A DNA stretch of 64,000 nt from Endozoicomonas numazuensis (GTDB taxonomy: Bacteria > Pseudomonadota > Gammaproteobacteria > Pseudomonadales > Endozoicomonadaceae): the NCBI RefSeq assembly GCF_000722635.1, contig NZ_JOKH01000003.1:132983-196982 (forward strand), given 5' to 3'. Shown piece after piece: positions 15,873 to 27,539 of this stretch. A model generated the notes under the pieces. The model did not search any database, was not told the origin of the DNA, and saw only the letters and a list, made by a program, of their open reading frames with translations. A program made the translations under genes and the position numbers. Each line of letters opens with the position of its first letter. Within the stretch, counting starts at the first letter, position 1.

Positions 15873-16831
15873 GCCAATACTCACAGGTGAGGCCGGTGGT
15901 CGTGGTCGGCGCAGCTTTCTGTGATGTCATGCTGGGAGTAGATACACTCCCTGAAAGCGGTGGCGATGTGACAGCTCAGGATCTGGGCTCTCAGGTGGGC
16001 GGGTGCGCCTTTAATGTCATCAGGGTTCTGCAACGCCTGTCTTTGGAGCCTGTCAATGCAATACCGGTAGGAAATGGTGTTCATGGTCGAACAGTGGCTG
16101 CAGCCATGGAAAAGGAAAACCTGCCCGTTTCATTGTTGCACCCAACACACGACAATGGCTGGTGCATAGCCATGGTGGAAGCTAACCGGGAAAGAACTTT
16201 TGTCTCCATAGAAGGGTGTGAACAACATTGGAACGAGCCTTTGCTTGCCCAGATCCCGGTTCCGGATCAAGCCATTATCTATGTGTCTGGTTATGAACTG
16301 GTCAGCGATGGTAGCGAAGCTCTGAGGGACTGGTTGTTGGCACAGTCAGATGATAAAACCCTCTTTGTTGATTTAGGCCCGCGAATCAGAGATATCGATC
16401 CAGTATTTATTAACAAACTACTGGAGAAGAAACCCATTCTGACCTTGAACAGAGATGAACTCCGGGCTCTGGAGATGCCAAACGACAGTCAAGGCAGCCT
16501 TCTCACATCCGCTATCGAGTTTTCAAACAATTGCGATATAACCTTGATTTGTCGTTTTGATAAAGAAGGCGCTACGGTTTGCCAGCCAGGTATGCCTCCT
16601 GTCACTGTTGAAGCCCTCAAAGTTGAGGTGGCTGATACCATTGCAGCGGGAGACAGTCACACAGGTGGCGTTATTGCCGGGATAGCTCTGGGAATGCCTG
16701 TCACGAGAGCAGTTGAGCTGGGCAACCTGATTGCGGGCATTGTGGTCAGCAAACCAGGTTCAAACGGAGCACCGACACTGAGTGAACTGGTGGATTTTCA
16801 GAAAAGCATGACTGTCGTACAGTCAGATTAA
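15860..16831 (+). CDS. PfkB-family carbohydrate/nucleoside kinase (YegV-like)
   Basis: A 323-residue ribokinase-fold enzyme. The N-terminus has GGCAFNVIRVLQRL, the substrate Gly-Gly and Asn motif, and the C-terminal signature is DTIAAGDSHTGGVIAGIALG with the catalytic Asp; the usual GAGD is AAGD here. It overlaps the permease by 13 bases. Likely phosphorylates the sugar released by, or the nucleoside taken up with, the two upstream gene products. Confidence 0.9.
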   Translation: MFELSQYSQVRPVVVVGAAFCDVMLGVDTLPESGGDVTAQDLGSQVGGCAFNVIRVLQRLSLEPVNAIPVGNGVHGRTVAAAMEKENLPVSLLHPTHDNGWCIAMVEANRERTFVSIEGCEQHWNEPLLAQIPVPDQAIIYVSGYELVSDGSEALRDWLLAQSDDKTLFVDLGPRIRDIDPVFINKLLEKKPILTLNRDELRALEMPNDSQGSLLTSAIEFSNNCDITLICRFDKEGATVCQPGMPPVTVEALKVEVADTIAAGDSHTGGVIAGIALGMPVTRAVELGNLIAGIVVSKPGSNGAPTLSELVDFQKSMTVVQSD

Positions 16832-16844
16832 AGTCCTTAATATC

Positions 16845-16868
16845 AACCTCCGGCAACGCCGGAGGTTT
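16845..16868 (+). terminator. Terminator of the GH/permease/kinase operon
   Basis: AACCTCCGGC-AAC-GCCGGAGGTT, a perfect 10-bp GC-rich stem 14 bases after the kinase stop, followed by only TTT, so a short U-tract. Confidence 0.7.
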
Positions 16869-17020
16869 GCCTGAAGATTTTTCCCCATCCAGTCTTATAT
16901 ACTCTGTAGCCTTCACAAACGCTGCCTGCCATCAAACGCTATTTGCTGACACAGCCAATGGCTCTTACACTTGCTTATCACTCTACTCTCAAAAACTTTA
17001 ATCAGGCTGAACTCAGGTAG

Positions 17021-19300
<2,280 letters not shown>

Positions 19301-19319
19301 TTTTCACTGCTTATACAAA

Positions 19320-19352
19320 AAGCCGCCAGGATCAACTGGCGGCTTCATTTTT
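19320..19352. terminator. Terminator between katG and sstT
   Basis: AAGCCGCCAG-GATCAA-CTGGCGGCTT (10-bp stem) with ATTTTT on the plus side and a run of A on the other (reads as U-tract for minus transcripts), so it can serve both convergent genes. Confidence 0.9.
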
Positions 19353-19375
19353 ATGGACTGAGTAATACGTCAGTC

Positions 19376-20626
19376 TCAGACATTGGCTTTCCGGGTGACA
19401 GGAATAGCCTGGCCATTGTCTTCAGCAGAGATGCACGCTGTCGCTGTGAACACAACGTCGGTTGAACTGTTCAGAGCGGTTTCAGCTGAATCCTGAATAA
19501 CACCGATGATAAAGCCAACCGCTACGACCTGCATAGCCACATCAGCAGAGATACCGAACAAGCTGCACGCAAGAGGGATCAGCAGCAAAGAACCACCTGC
19601 AACACCAGAAGCACCACAGGCAGAAACAGCAGCAATAACACTCAGAATCAAGGCGGTTGGCATATCAACCTGAATACCCAGTGTATTCACCGCCGCCAGA
19701 GTCATCACAGTAATAGTAATGGCAGCGCCAGCCATGTTGATGGTGGCCCCCAGAGGAATGGAGACAGAGTAAGTGTCTTCATGGAGGTTCAGCTTTTTGC
19801 ACAGTTCCATGTTGACTGGAATATTGGCAGCAGAACTGCGGGTAAAGAAGGCTGTTACGCCGCTCTCACGCAGGCATTGGAAAATCAGAGGGTATGGATT
19901 GCGCTTGATCTTGGTAAACACAATCAACGGGTTCACCACCAGAGCAATAATCACCATGCAGCTGATCAGGATCATAAGCAGTTGCCCATACTCAGCCAGA
20001 GCAGAGAAGCCTGTCTGGGCCACTGTGTTAGCCACCAGACCAAAGATACCGAATGGCGCCAGCTGAATAATAAAGCGAACCACGTTGGATATCGCATCAG
20101 AAAGGTCATGAACAACACGTTTGGTGTTATCAGACGCCCGGTGCAGGGCCAGACCCAGAGCAACAGCCCAGGCCAGGATACCGATAAAGTTACCGGTCAT
20201 CAGAGCTTCCACGGGATTTTGTACAATATTGAACAACAACGTGTTCAGTACTTCACCAATACCCTGAGGAGGTGTTGCACTGGCTTCATTGGTGACCAGT
20301 GTCAGGGTAATCGGGAACGCAAAACTCATGACAACGGCTGTCAGGGATGCCGCCAGCGTACCTACCAGGTAAAGGCCGATGACGGGCTTCATGTTGGTGT
20401 GCTGACCTTTTTTCTGGTTGGCAATAGAGGATGCCACCAGCACAAAAACCAGAATAGGCGCGACCGCCTTAAGGGCACCAACAAACAGAGAACCCAGCAG
20501 AGAAAATGAGAGGGCAGTATCTGGCGCGACTACCGCGAGGCCTGCACCCAGTGCAATACCAATGATAATTCTCAGCACCAGACTGGTACTGGCCATACGA
20601 TCAAATAGAGATTGAGTTTCGCCCAT
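19376..20626 (-). CDS. sstT: Serine/threonine:sodium symporter SstT
   Basis: A 416-residue DAACS-family transporter. Signature stretches: [18 protein letters not shown] at the start, [20 protein letters not shown] (serine-rich loop), [19 protein letters not shown], and [21 protein letters not shown] at the C-terminus. Length and these motifs match SstT rather than GltP/DctA. Located in the inner membrane; imports Ser and Thr with Na+. About 940 bases of non-coding DNA precede it. Confidence 0.93.
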   Translation of the reverse strand: MGETQSLFDRMASTSLVLRIIIGIALGAGLAVVAPDTALSFSLLGSLFVGALKAVAPILVFVLVASSIANQKKGQHTNMKPVIGLYLVGTLAASLTAVVMSFAFPITLTLVTNEASATPPQGIGEVLNTLLFNIVQNPVEALMTGNFIGILAWAVALGLALHRASDNTKRVVHDLSDAISNVVRFIIQLAPFGIFGLVANTVAQTGFSALAEYGQLLMILISCMVIIALVVNPLIVFTKIKRNPYPLIFQCLRESGVTAFFTRSSAANIPVNMELCKKLNLHEDTYSVSIPLGATINMAGAAITITVMTLAAVNTLGIQVDMPTALILSVIAAVSACGASGVAGGSLLLIPLACSLFGISADVAMQVVAVGFIIGVIQDSAETALNSSTDVVFTATACISAEDNGQAIPVTRKANV

Positions 20627-21569
20627 ACTATACCCACTTAATTTATAATGAAATTCATACCCCTTCTGATCATCAGGGAAAGGTAGAATTCCCAGCTCTT
20701 GGCTGTTTGTTCATTATTATTTCCATACCGTGCCCCTTGTCTTACCGACCCCCACACGATAGGGAAATCTCGAAATAAGGCGATCACTTTATAAGCAGTT
20801 CACACGAATCGAGTGCGCAAAACTAATGGATCACCCCTTCTATAGTATTGATATAAATCAACTTTTAGACCTTTTATCTATAGAGTAAGTTCACTCTCAC
20901 TTTTCTGCCAGCCAGGCTAATGGTCATTTTTAGGGGGCATTCAAGCGCCTCCTCTGAGTTCAGCTGATATTTTTCCTAAAGGATAAAAATCAGTATTTCC
21001 AATTACTTATCGGCCTTCAGGGCTGTTTTTATTCTGTTTATAAATTGAACACAGGAATCAGGATAGAGAATCCCTGACGAGGAGTCACTGTGGATTAAAC
21101 GGAAGAGAAAGCGTGAAACCCAATATTTCTGAAAATACTGGAGACTTATCTTCAGGTCGAACAGGTAAACATCACTATTCAGATGGGTAGAAATCAGTAG
21201 AAATCAGTAGAAATCAGTAGAAATCAATAGTTGCTATGCATACTTTTAAGGGACACTTCGTTAATTTTACTCTTAGGAACTGGTACAACATCATGGTGTT
21301 TGGCTGGTATTACCACTCAGGAAGGTTTGCAAGAACCGGTCAATAGATGACCTTCCAGCCAAGAACACAATTTTATCGGTTAGCCCGGAAAAAATAAAAA
21401 ATACAACATGTTTTTCATAGGCGTACTGTTACCATTAATGCTGAAATAACAGGGTCAACTTCAAGGTGACTTTTATTGAAGAGTAAATAATTCAGATCTT
21501 CATTACTGTCATCTTGATGATTATTAACCTGGTACTGAAAACCTATGGACACAGTGGAGAGCAGTAGCC
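20627..21569. other. Long intergenic region, no gene seen
   Basis: About 940 bases between sstT and a small lipoprotein gene. No open frame with recognisable content was found in either strand. It includes the promoter area of sstT and the 10-bp tandem repeat at 21187-21226; base composition is AT-rich. Confidence 0.6.
21187..21226. repeat. 10-bp tandem repeat, four copies
   Basis: GTAGAAATCA repeated four times without spacers (last unit is followed by a diverged partial copy). In non-coding DNA; not CRISPR-like because units are short and unspaced. Confidence 0.9.
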
Positions 21570-21863
21570 ATGCAGTCTAAATATTTATTAGCCGGGTTAA
21601 CCATTGGTTTCATTCTGGCAGGGTGTTCTTCTCAGAAAGGTCCAAAACAGCGGTCATTGTGTTCTGAAAGCTGGTACGAATATGTTGAGTCCAGAGTACC
21701 CACTGGAGATGGGATGGGTCATGGTCCTGATCTCGGCTCAATGGAATGGCGCTCAGTGGTAGAGTTCAAGTTGGGTTTAAGAGATCAGAACCTGTTGCCC
21801 GATCGATCAAACGACAGCTGGTGCACGTCTATTGATCAATTTTTGAAAGCCCATGACGAATAG
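21570..21863 (+). CDS. Small lipoprotein of unknown function
   Basis: Ninety-seven residues; signal peptide with lipobox FILAGCSS (Cys at 19). The mature part is short, has two further cysteines and the motif GDGMGHGPDLGSMEWRS. Start ATG follows GTGGAGAGCAG. Its 3' end overlaps the convergent gene at 21829 by 35 bases. Confidence 0.7.
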   Translation: MQSKYLLAGLTIGFILAGCSSQKGPKQRSLCSESWYEYVESRVPTGDGMGHGPDLGSMEWRSVVEFKLGLRDQNLLPDRSNDSWCTSIDQFLKAHDE

Positions 21864-22125
21864 ATTGGTTATTGGGTGTATCGCCTGAACTGATCATTTC
21901 ATCGTAGGTGGTAGACATCACCATATCCAGCTGATCTGACAGTTCCTTACCCAGTGTGTGCTTGGCCTCGAAAATACTATGAAAAATTTTGGGCTTTTCT
22001 TCTGAACCATCAGTGAGCCACTCTTTATCATTAATCCGGCATAAATAGATATCACCCTCAGCTGAAATCAACTCCAGATGAACCGGCGTTTGTCGCACGA
22101 TTGCAGTCAATTTTTTCAAATTCAT
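21829..22125 (-). CDS. DUF6482-like small protein
   Basis: Ninety-eight residues starting MNLKKLTAIV, with a strand pattern HLELISAEGDIYLCRI and a helical C-terminus. Size and layout resemble the DUF6482 group of gammaproteobacteria, but the assignment is tentative. Downstream of, and 9 bases from, the membrane protein gene at 22135 on the same strand, probably one transcript. Confidence 0.55.
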   Translation of the reverse strand: MNLKKLTAIVRQTPVHLELISAEGDIYLCRINDKEWLTDGSEEKPKIFHSIFEAKHTLGKELSDQLDMVMSTTYDEMISSGDTPNNQSIRHGLSKIDQ

Positions 22126-22134
22126 AACCTAACC

Positions 22135-22677
22135 TCACGAATGTTTTCTTAAAAACCACGACCCCTTGAACGGATTGTCCAGTGTTTGACTTCTGCCAGC
22201 AGGCTGCGCCTCTGGAATGTGGTGTGCAATCACATTCATTAGTCTAGAAGCTGAAACCGGGTCGACATCCAACATAACAACACTGCCGCCGTCATCCAGA
22301 TGAGCCCGGAAAGGCTGGAGTCTGTAGTTGTCACTGGAAGCCCCAATCAGTCCCCCTAACCAGGTGGAATATCCGAGCACAACCAGGCAGGCAAATAAGG
22401 TAATCATTGAAGCGACCGGATACCCTTCCATAATCTCATAGACCGAAAGTCCAGCCAGTACTGTCAATATAATACCAACCAGAAACCCCCGCTCACCGGA
22501 ATGAACCGTGTCGAACTCTTCGAGAAACGTTAAGTCATTCAAATGCTTTTTCTGGAGGGTTAAGTGGTCTTTGTGGGCAATATGGATTCGGTTATGAGCA
22601 ACCCCTTCAGATTCAACCAGTTCATTAAATTTTTGGGCACAGGGCAAGTCAGGCAAGCGATAGAGAATTCTTATCAT
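22135..22677 (-). CDS. Membrane protein with two central helices
   Basis: ATG at 22677 is favoured because AAAGGA lies 9 bases upstream; a longer frame starts at 22740. The 180-residue product has two hydrophobic helices (about residues 85-105 and 108-128) between soluble ends, with SGERGF before the first helix. A Val-Val-Met-Leu-Asp-Val-Asp strand follows in the C-domain. This is similar in outline to small regulatory or DUF membrane proteins; no function assigned. Confidence 0.65.
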   Translation of the reverse strand: MIRILYRLPDLPCAQKFNELVESEGVAHNRIHIAHKDHLTLQKKHLNDLTFLEEFDTVHSGERGFLVGIILTVLAGLSVYEIMEGYPVASMITLFACLVVLGYSTWLGGLIGASSDNYRLQPFRAHLDDGGSVVMLDVDPVSASRLMNVIAHHIPEAQPAGRSQTLDNPFKGSWFLRKHS

Positions 22678-22779
22678 ACGGAACATCCTTTTCCGGAGAT
22701 TAAACCAAGTCGAAAACCTAATACTCAAACTTATACGCAAGTTCGTCGAGTTCGGATCACTCAGTCATTATCAGGGCTG

Positions 22780-23652
22780 TCAGACACACTTCTCTTTCAC
22801 AAACTCTTTGAACGTCTGGTCAGCGAGAGACAGATAGCTGTTTTTTCGCCAGGCCATGACAATTTCGAGTTTGACTGGGTCTTCAAAAGGTACATAGCTG
22901 ACTTGATGCTCACATTGAGCCACCAGCTTAAGCAGGGGAGAAACGGCATGATTGCCTTCAACAATTTTCAGTATCATGGGCAGAAGATTGGTCTCAACTG
23001 CAATTTTTGACTCTAATTGATACTTCTGACAAATTTCATCGGCCAGCTCACGGTGAAAATAGCCCTCTCGAAACATCACCAGATCTTCGCTGAAAAATTC
23101 CTTGAAAGAGATCGATGATTTTTTGCTAAACCGGTGTACCTGACTGACTACCGCCACCATTTCAGAGTTGAGCAGATGTTCTGTAGCTAAGGTATCAGGA
23201 ACATTCCTGTTCACCACAACGCCCAGATCCAGGTCACCATTCACCAACATTTTTCGAATTGACTGAGTGCCTGCCTCAACCATTCGCAACTTAATATTCG
23301 GGTAACGGGTTTTAAAGGCCATCAGGATATCGGGAAAAAAGTATGAACCCATCATACCGGGCACCCCCAGCCTAACCTCCCCCTTCTCCAGACCTTTCAG
23401 CTCATCGATAGCCAGTCGGGCACTCTCTATTTGCTGCATGATTTGGTGGGCATGCTCCAATAGGACCTGCCCTTCATAAGTTAAAGAAACCTTCCGCTCT
23501 TGTCGGTGGAAAAGAGTAATGTCCAGCTCCTGCTCGAGTTTTTTAACGGCAATACTCAGTGCAGGCTGCGCAATATGCAGCTGCTCGGCAGCCCGGGTGA
23601 AGCTCAGGGTGTCAGCCACTGTCATAAAGTAACGGAGGTATCGAATATTCAC
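22780..23652 (-). CDS. LysR-family transcriptional regulator
   Basis: A 290-residue LTTR: N-terminal HTH (FMTVADTLSFTRAAEQLHIAQ, ALSIAVKKLEQEL) and periplasmic-binding-like effector domain (EVRLGVPGMMGSYFFPDILM, GDLDLGVVVNR). It is divergent from the MFS gene at 23757 with about 100 bases between starts, so it most likely controls that transporter, as E. coli ynfL lies beside ynfM. Ligand unknown. Confidence 0.92.
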   Translation of the reverse strand: MNIRYLRYFMTVADTLSFTRAAEQLHIAQPALSIAVKKLEQELDITLFHRQERKVSLTYEGQVLLEHAHQIMQQIESARLAIDELKGLEKGEVRLGVPGMMGSYFFPDILMAFKTRYPNIKLRMVEAGTQSIRKMLVNGDLDLGVVVNRNVPDTLATEHLLNSEMVAVVSQVHRFSKKSSISFKEFFSEDLVMFREGYFHRELADEICQKYQLESKIAVETNLLPMILKIVEGNHAVSPLLKLVAQCEHQVSYVPFEDPVKLEIVMAWRKNSYLSLADQTFKEFVKEKCV

Positions 23653-23756
23653 CTGTCATATCTTTTATATATGGAAACTATATTTATTATATATTTTTTT
23701 TATTTCTTAAAAAATTTTATTCTAACACCTGTTTCAGGCCAAGCAGCAGTAATGAC

Positions 23757-24965
23757 ATGATCGATCTTGCCACCCCGACTTATCGTAAAGCTACCTTTGC
23801 TCTGGCGCTGGGATCTTTCCTGATATTCTGCAATCTGTACCTGTTTCAGCCCCTGATTCCACTGATGGCTGACCAGTTTTCCGTGTCGGTACTCAAAGCG
23901 AATGGGCTATTGGCTGCAAGCACTTCAGGGTTGGCTCTGACATTACTGCCCTGGGCCATTCTTTCTGAAAAGGTAGGACGATACCCTGTCATGATGATCA
24001 GCCTGGCTCTGGTGCCCCTGGCTGGACTGGGCATCCTTTTTTCGGACAGCCTGAGTATCATGATTTTTTCCCGGGCAATGCTGGGGGTGGCCCTGGCAGG
24101 CTTTGCTGCCGTTGCTGTGGCTTATATGGCAGAAGAGTTTACCCAAAGCGCTCTGATGATGGCGGTAGGCACCTATATCAGTGCCAACTCTCTGGGAGGT
24201 ATCAGTGGACGAATTTTTGGAGGACTGGTTTCTGAACAGTGGAACTGGCAAACAGCAGTAATAGCCATGATCCTTTTCAGCCTGATCTGTGCTCTGATTG
24301 TTTATTCATTACTGCCCAAAGCCGTCCATTTTCAAAAAGCAGAGAATTTTAGTGTCAAAGGCGCCACTCGAAATATTGCCGAGCACTTACACACCCCCAA
24401 AATATTATTAGCTGTGATGATTGGCGGACTGAATTTTGCTCTGTTCGTCAATCTCTATACGGTGATGGGGCTCAGACTGATTGCCCCACCCTACTCCCTG
24501 CCCCTGGGCTGGACTTCATTAATTTTTCTCTGTTATCTAAGCGGCACCGTTTCTTCCCGGCTTAGTGGTCACTGGCGAAAACAACACACCACCACCCAAG
24601 GCATACTGATCGGGACGTTCATAAGTATGAGTGGGGTGTGGATAGCCAGTTTTCAGGACCTTGCGGCCATTATAATTGGACTGCTGCTGATCAGTTCAGG
24701 CGCTTTTTTTGTTCATTCTCTCGCTTATGGCTGGGTCAGCCATCAAGCAACCCGGGCTAAAGCTACCGCAACAGCACTGTATCTTGTTTCATATTATCTG
24801 GGAGGCAGCCTGGGAGGGTTTCTGCTCATCGCTTGTTGGGAGATAGCTGCCTGGTCTGGGGTATTAATAGGGTCAATAACACTCTATGGACTGATGTATT
24901 GGCTAGGTCTACGGTTGAGAAAACACGACTCTAAACATCAGACTCCGACAATAGCGACGCCCTGA
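23757..24965 (+). CDS. MFS transporter (YnfM-like efflux protein)
   Basis: A 402-residue 12-helix major facilitator. The helix 2-3 loop has the LSEKVGRYPVMMISL signature, and helix 4-5 includes GFAAVAVAYMAEEF and SANSLGGISGRIFGG. Closest recognised type is the YnfM/arabinose-efflux-like DHA1 group. Divergent LysR gene suggests inducible export of a small molecule. Confidence 0.88.
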   Translation: MIDLATPTYRKATFALALGSFLIFCNLYLFQPLIPLMADQFSVSVLKANGLLAASTSGLALTLLPWAILSEKVGRYPVMMISLALVPLAGLGILFSDSLSIMIFSRAMLGVALAGFAAVAVAYMAEEFTQSALMMAVGTYISANSLGGISGRIFGGLVSEQWNWQTAVIAMILFSLICALIVYSLLPKAVHFQKAENFSVKGATRNIAEHLHTPKILLAVMIGGLNFALFVNLYTVMGLRLIAPPYSLPLGWTSLIFLCYLSGTVSSRLSGHWRKQHTTTQGILIGTFISMSGVWIASFQDLAAIIIGLLLISSGAFFVHSLAYGWVSHQATRAKATATALYLVSYYLGGSLGGFLLIACWEIAAWSGVLIGSITLYGLMYWLGLRLRKHDSKHQTPTIATP

Positions 24966-24983
24966 CGACTCATTCAACTCTGA

Positions 24984-25439
24984 TCAAGGTCCTTTTATTT
25001 GCCGTTCAACGGCACCGAATCGGGGTAAATCAGCAATCATTTCTTTGTTGAGTGCCTCGATATCTCCCTTCAACTTTTCTCGATTCAGAGGAATGCTCTT
25101 TATTTGAGCTTTGATCTGTACTAATCCAGACCTGATCTCCTGATAACGCGGTGAATCTTTTTTATGTCTGGACAGTTCATCCTTCAGGTTATTGAGCTCT
25201 TCTTTTAACTCCGTCAAGGTGGCAATCATCTGATTTCTTTCAGTCGCCATACCTTGCATTTTTCCATCATATGACACTCGATCAATTAGCCCTTGAGGCA
25301 TGGGCTTAAGATTCTGCCCCAACACCCAACGCTTCAAGTCACCATAGGTTTTTGATTTGAGTTTTCTGGCTGCATCGGCAAGCTTTTTCTTGAAAGATCG
25401 CGGCACTTTCTCTTGAAGAACTTCTTCAAAAGGCTGCAT
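24984..25439 (-). CDS. Coiled-coil protein, possibly frameshifted at its start
   Basis: The 151 residues contain a basic segment (KKKLADAARKLKSKTYGDLK) and a long heptad-rich coil (LTELKEELNNLKDELSR and following). Upstream, an ATG at 25579 with AAGGGAG 7 bases before it starts a Gly/Pro/Ser-rich frame that continues in this frame after about 25497 if one base is added or lost. The joined product would have a disordered N-terminus and helical body, a layout seen in secreted effectors or chaperones. Function unknown. Confidence 0.55.
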   Translation of the reverse strand: MQPFEEVLQEKVPRSFKKKLADAARKLKSKTYGDLKRWVLGQNLKPMPQGLIDRVSYDGKMQGMATERNQMIATLTELKEELNNLKDELSRHKKDSPRYQEIRSGLVQIKAQIKSIPLNREKLKGDIEALNKEMIADLPRFGAVERQIKGP

Positions 25440-25673
25440 TACCTCAGTGCTCTCTGGCTCTTTCGTCTTGATGGAAGGCAGCGAAGATTGATCATCAGGA
25501 CTTCTGTCGCCGGAACTTCAGGAAGCCCGCCGGGAATACCAGAGGGTATTGAAGCATCAAACTGAACCCCTCCCGACATAGCGTGCTCCCTTCATATACG
25601 TTTCTTCCTTATGATGAAGTAGGCATCTGCTCAAGCCATGTAATTTTAATAGTCAGTCCAAAAACAACCATCC

Positions 25674-25708
25674 ATAAAAAAGCCACTGCCTGAAATCAGG
25701 AAGTGGCT
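25674..25708 (-). terminator. Terminator of the M17 aminopeptidase gene
   Basis: On the minus strand AGCCACTTCCTGA-TTTC-AGGCAGTGGCT with TTTTTT after it; 19 bases after the peptidase stop. Strong rho-independent form. Confidence 0.9.
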
Positions 25709-25726
25709 ATTACAACCATTAACAAC

Positions 25727-27091
25727 TTACTTACCATAGCGTTCCTTCAGTACTTCAAACACGGCCCGAACACCAAAGGCCTCTCCACCTACCGGACGAC
25801 CTGGCTGATTTCGGATATTCCAGGCCATAATGTCAAAATGAACCCAAGGGATATTCTTGCCAACAAATGCCTGCAAATAGAGGGCCGCAGTGATAGAGCC
25901 ACCATACGGCTCCTTCGCACAGTTGGTCATATCAGCGATTTCGCTTTTGAGCATGTATTTGTAGCCCTTGTGCAAAGGCATGCGCCAGACTGGATCATCT
26001 GTTTTGTCGCCTGCCTGCATCAGCGCACAAGCCAGATCGGTATTATCAGTGTAAAAACCGCCTACTTCAGTACCCAGAGCAACACGACAGGCACCAGTTA
26101 AAGTGGCGAAGTCTACAATCATTTCCGGATTTTCAGTACTGGCTTCAGTCAGTGCTTCACACAACACCAGACGCCCCTCGGCATCGGTGTTATGAATCTC
26201 TACTGTCAAACCCTGACGGGTTTTAACCACATCGCCGGGACGCAAGGCATTGCCAGCAACGGCATTTTCAACGGCAGGAATCATCATTCTCAATCGAACA
26301 GGCAGATTGAAATCCATGATCAAACGAGCCAGACCAATAACATGAGCGGCACCGCCCATATCTTTCTTCATCAGGCGCATACCCGCTGCACCTTTCATAT
26401 CCAGACCACCACTGTCAAAGCAGACACCCTTGCCCACCAGAGTAATCAACGGATGTTTCTCGTCACCCCAGGTCATATCAATCAGACGTGGAGCATGAGT
26501 ACTGGCACGGCCTACTGCATGAATAGTGGGATAGTTCTGAGTCAGCAGTTCATCACCGACAATCTGCCCCACCTTGGCACCAAACTCTTCTGCCAGTTTT
26601 TCAACTGCATCGCCCAAGTGCTCTGGCATCATATCGCCCGCTGGTGTGTTCACCAGATCACGAACAATAGCGACTGCTTTAACGAACTTCTCTGCCTCTT
26701 CAACCTGAGCCTGACTCGGCAAAATCAGCCTTGGTCGCTCTTTTTCCTCTGCTTTTTTATAACGATCAAACTGATACGCTCCCAACCCCCAACTAAAGGC
26801 TGCAAGCTTTAACAGACTTTCGTCACCTTGTAATTTGTAGTCCCCGGCAGGCAGCTGGTTGACCAGGTCACCACAGATAAAGTGACTGGACAGTTCTTCA
26901 ACACCTACAATCACCTGACTCATGACACCTTCTTCGCCAGGGATCAGACTGATACCTTTCCCTTTATAGTCAGTACAGGTCAGCCAATTCTGAAGAGGCT
27001 CTGGTTGCTCATCAAACCAGCGATCATAATTTGAAGTTTCCACCAGAGTCAGTGGAATACCATGGTCACCAGCCAGCAAATAGGAAAGCAT
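25727..27091 (-). CDS. Leucyl aminopeptidase, M17 family
   Basis: A 454-residue cytosolic di-zinc aminopeptidase. Catalytic block: TLVGKGVCFDSGGLDMKGA (metal and catalytic Lys), PAVENAVAGNALRPGDVV, the signature NTDAEGRLVLCEAL (metal Asp/Glu and catalytic Arg), and the GGSITAALYLQAFV C-terminal helix. The N-domain is divergent, as in the shorter PepB-like members. Removes N-terminal residues from peptides in protein turnover. Confidence 0.95.
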   Translation of the reverse strand: MLSYLLAGDHGIPLTLVETSNYDRWFDEQPEPLQNWLTCTDYKGKGISLIPGEEGVMSQVIVGVEELSSHFICGDLVNQLPAGDYKLQGDESLLKLAAFSWGLGAYQFDRYKKAEEKERPRLILPSQAQVEEAEKFVKAVAIVRDLVNTPAGDMMPEHLGDAVEKLAEEFGAKVGQIVGDELLTQNYPTIHAVGRASTHAPRLIDMTWGDEKHPLITLVGKGVCFDSGGLDMKGAAGMRLMKKDMGGAAHVIGLARLIMDFNLPVRLRMMIPAVENAVAGNALRPGDVVKTRQGLTVEIHNTDAEGRLVLCEALTEASTENPEMIVDFATLTGACRVALGTEVGGFYTDNTDLACALMQAGDKTDDPVWRMPLHKGYKYMLKSEIADMTNCAKEPYGGSITAALYLQAFVGKNIPWVHFDIMAWNIRNQPGRPVGGEAFGVRAVFEVLKERYGK

Positions 27092-27357
27092 AGATCTCTA
27101 CCGTTTGGGAATGTAAGGGATTGAAAGAAGACAATATCGAAAGAAAGCACACAAAATAAGAGATTCGTTGCGCACTTTATGCTGTATCAAGAAGCAAGGG
27201 CAAACCGCAATATTGCCACTTGTCACTCATGCTACCAAAGCCTTAAAAGCCATGCCAGTAGACACTGGCCTATTAGGAATGATCAAAAGTAGAAACAGGG
27301 TTAAAGACAGACGGCATATATCGACCCAGGGCGAACTCTGCTTAAACTGCCAGAGAC
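27092..27357. other. Intergenic region upstream of the aminopeptidase, no gene seen
   Basis: Contains the promoter area for the gene at 27091 and low-complexity sequence; no convincing frame on either strand. Confidence 0.5.
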
Positions 27358-27485
27358 TATACCCATTGGATTTCAAGATGCTACTAGGCGACAAGTGAGC
27401 GAAGCCCTGTGAGCCTATAAGTAATAGGTAATCAGGGTGAGCGAACGCTGGCAACAACGTAGCATCTTGAAAGGCGATGGGTATA
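27358..27485. repeat. 128-bp inverted-repeat element, copy 2
   Basis: Same length, same ends (TATACCCATTGG ... CGATGGGTATA) and nearly the same interior as the copy at 13216. Differences are scattered single bases (for example TACAAGTAGTAGGTG versus TATAAGTAATAGGTA). A dispersed non-coding element of this genome. Confidence 0.9.
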
Positions 27486-27539
27486 TATGCATCAAAACTG
27501 ACCCAAAGAAAAACAAGTGCAGTGTCGTATTAGGAGTAA

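Noticed and set aside
19781..20509. Plus-strand ORF of 242 codons
   Set aside because: Antisense to sstT; composition (many His, Gln, Asn) reflects reversed hydrophobic codons.
26192..26812. Plus-strand ORF of 206 codons
   Set aside because: Antisense to the M17 aminopeptidase, no family features.
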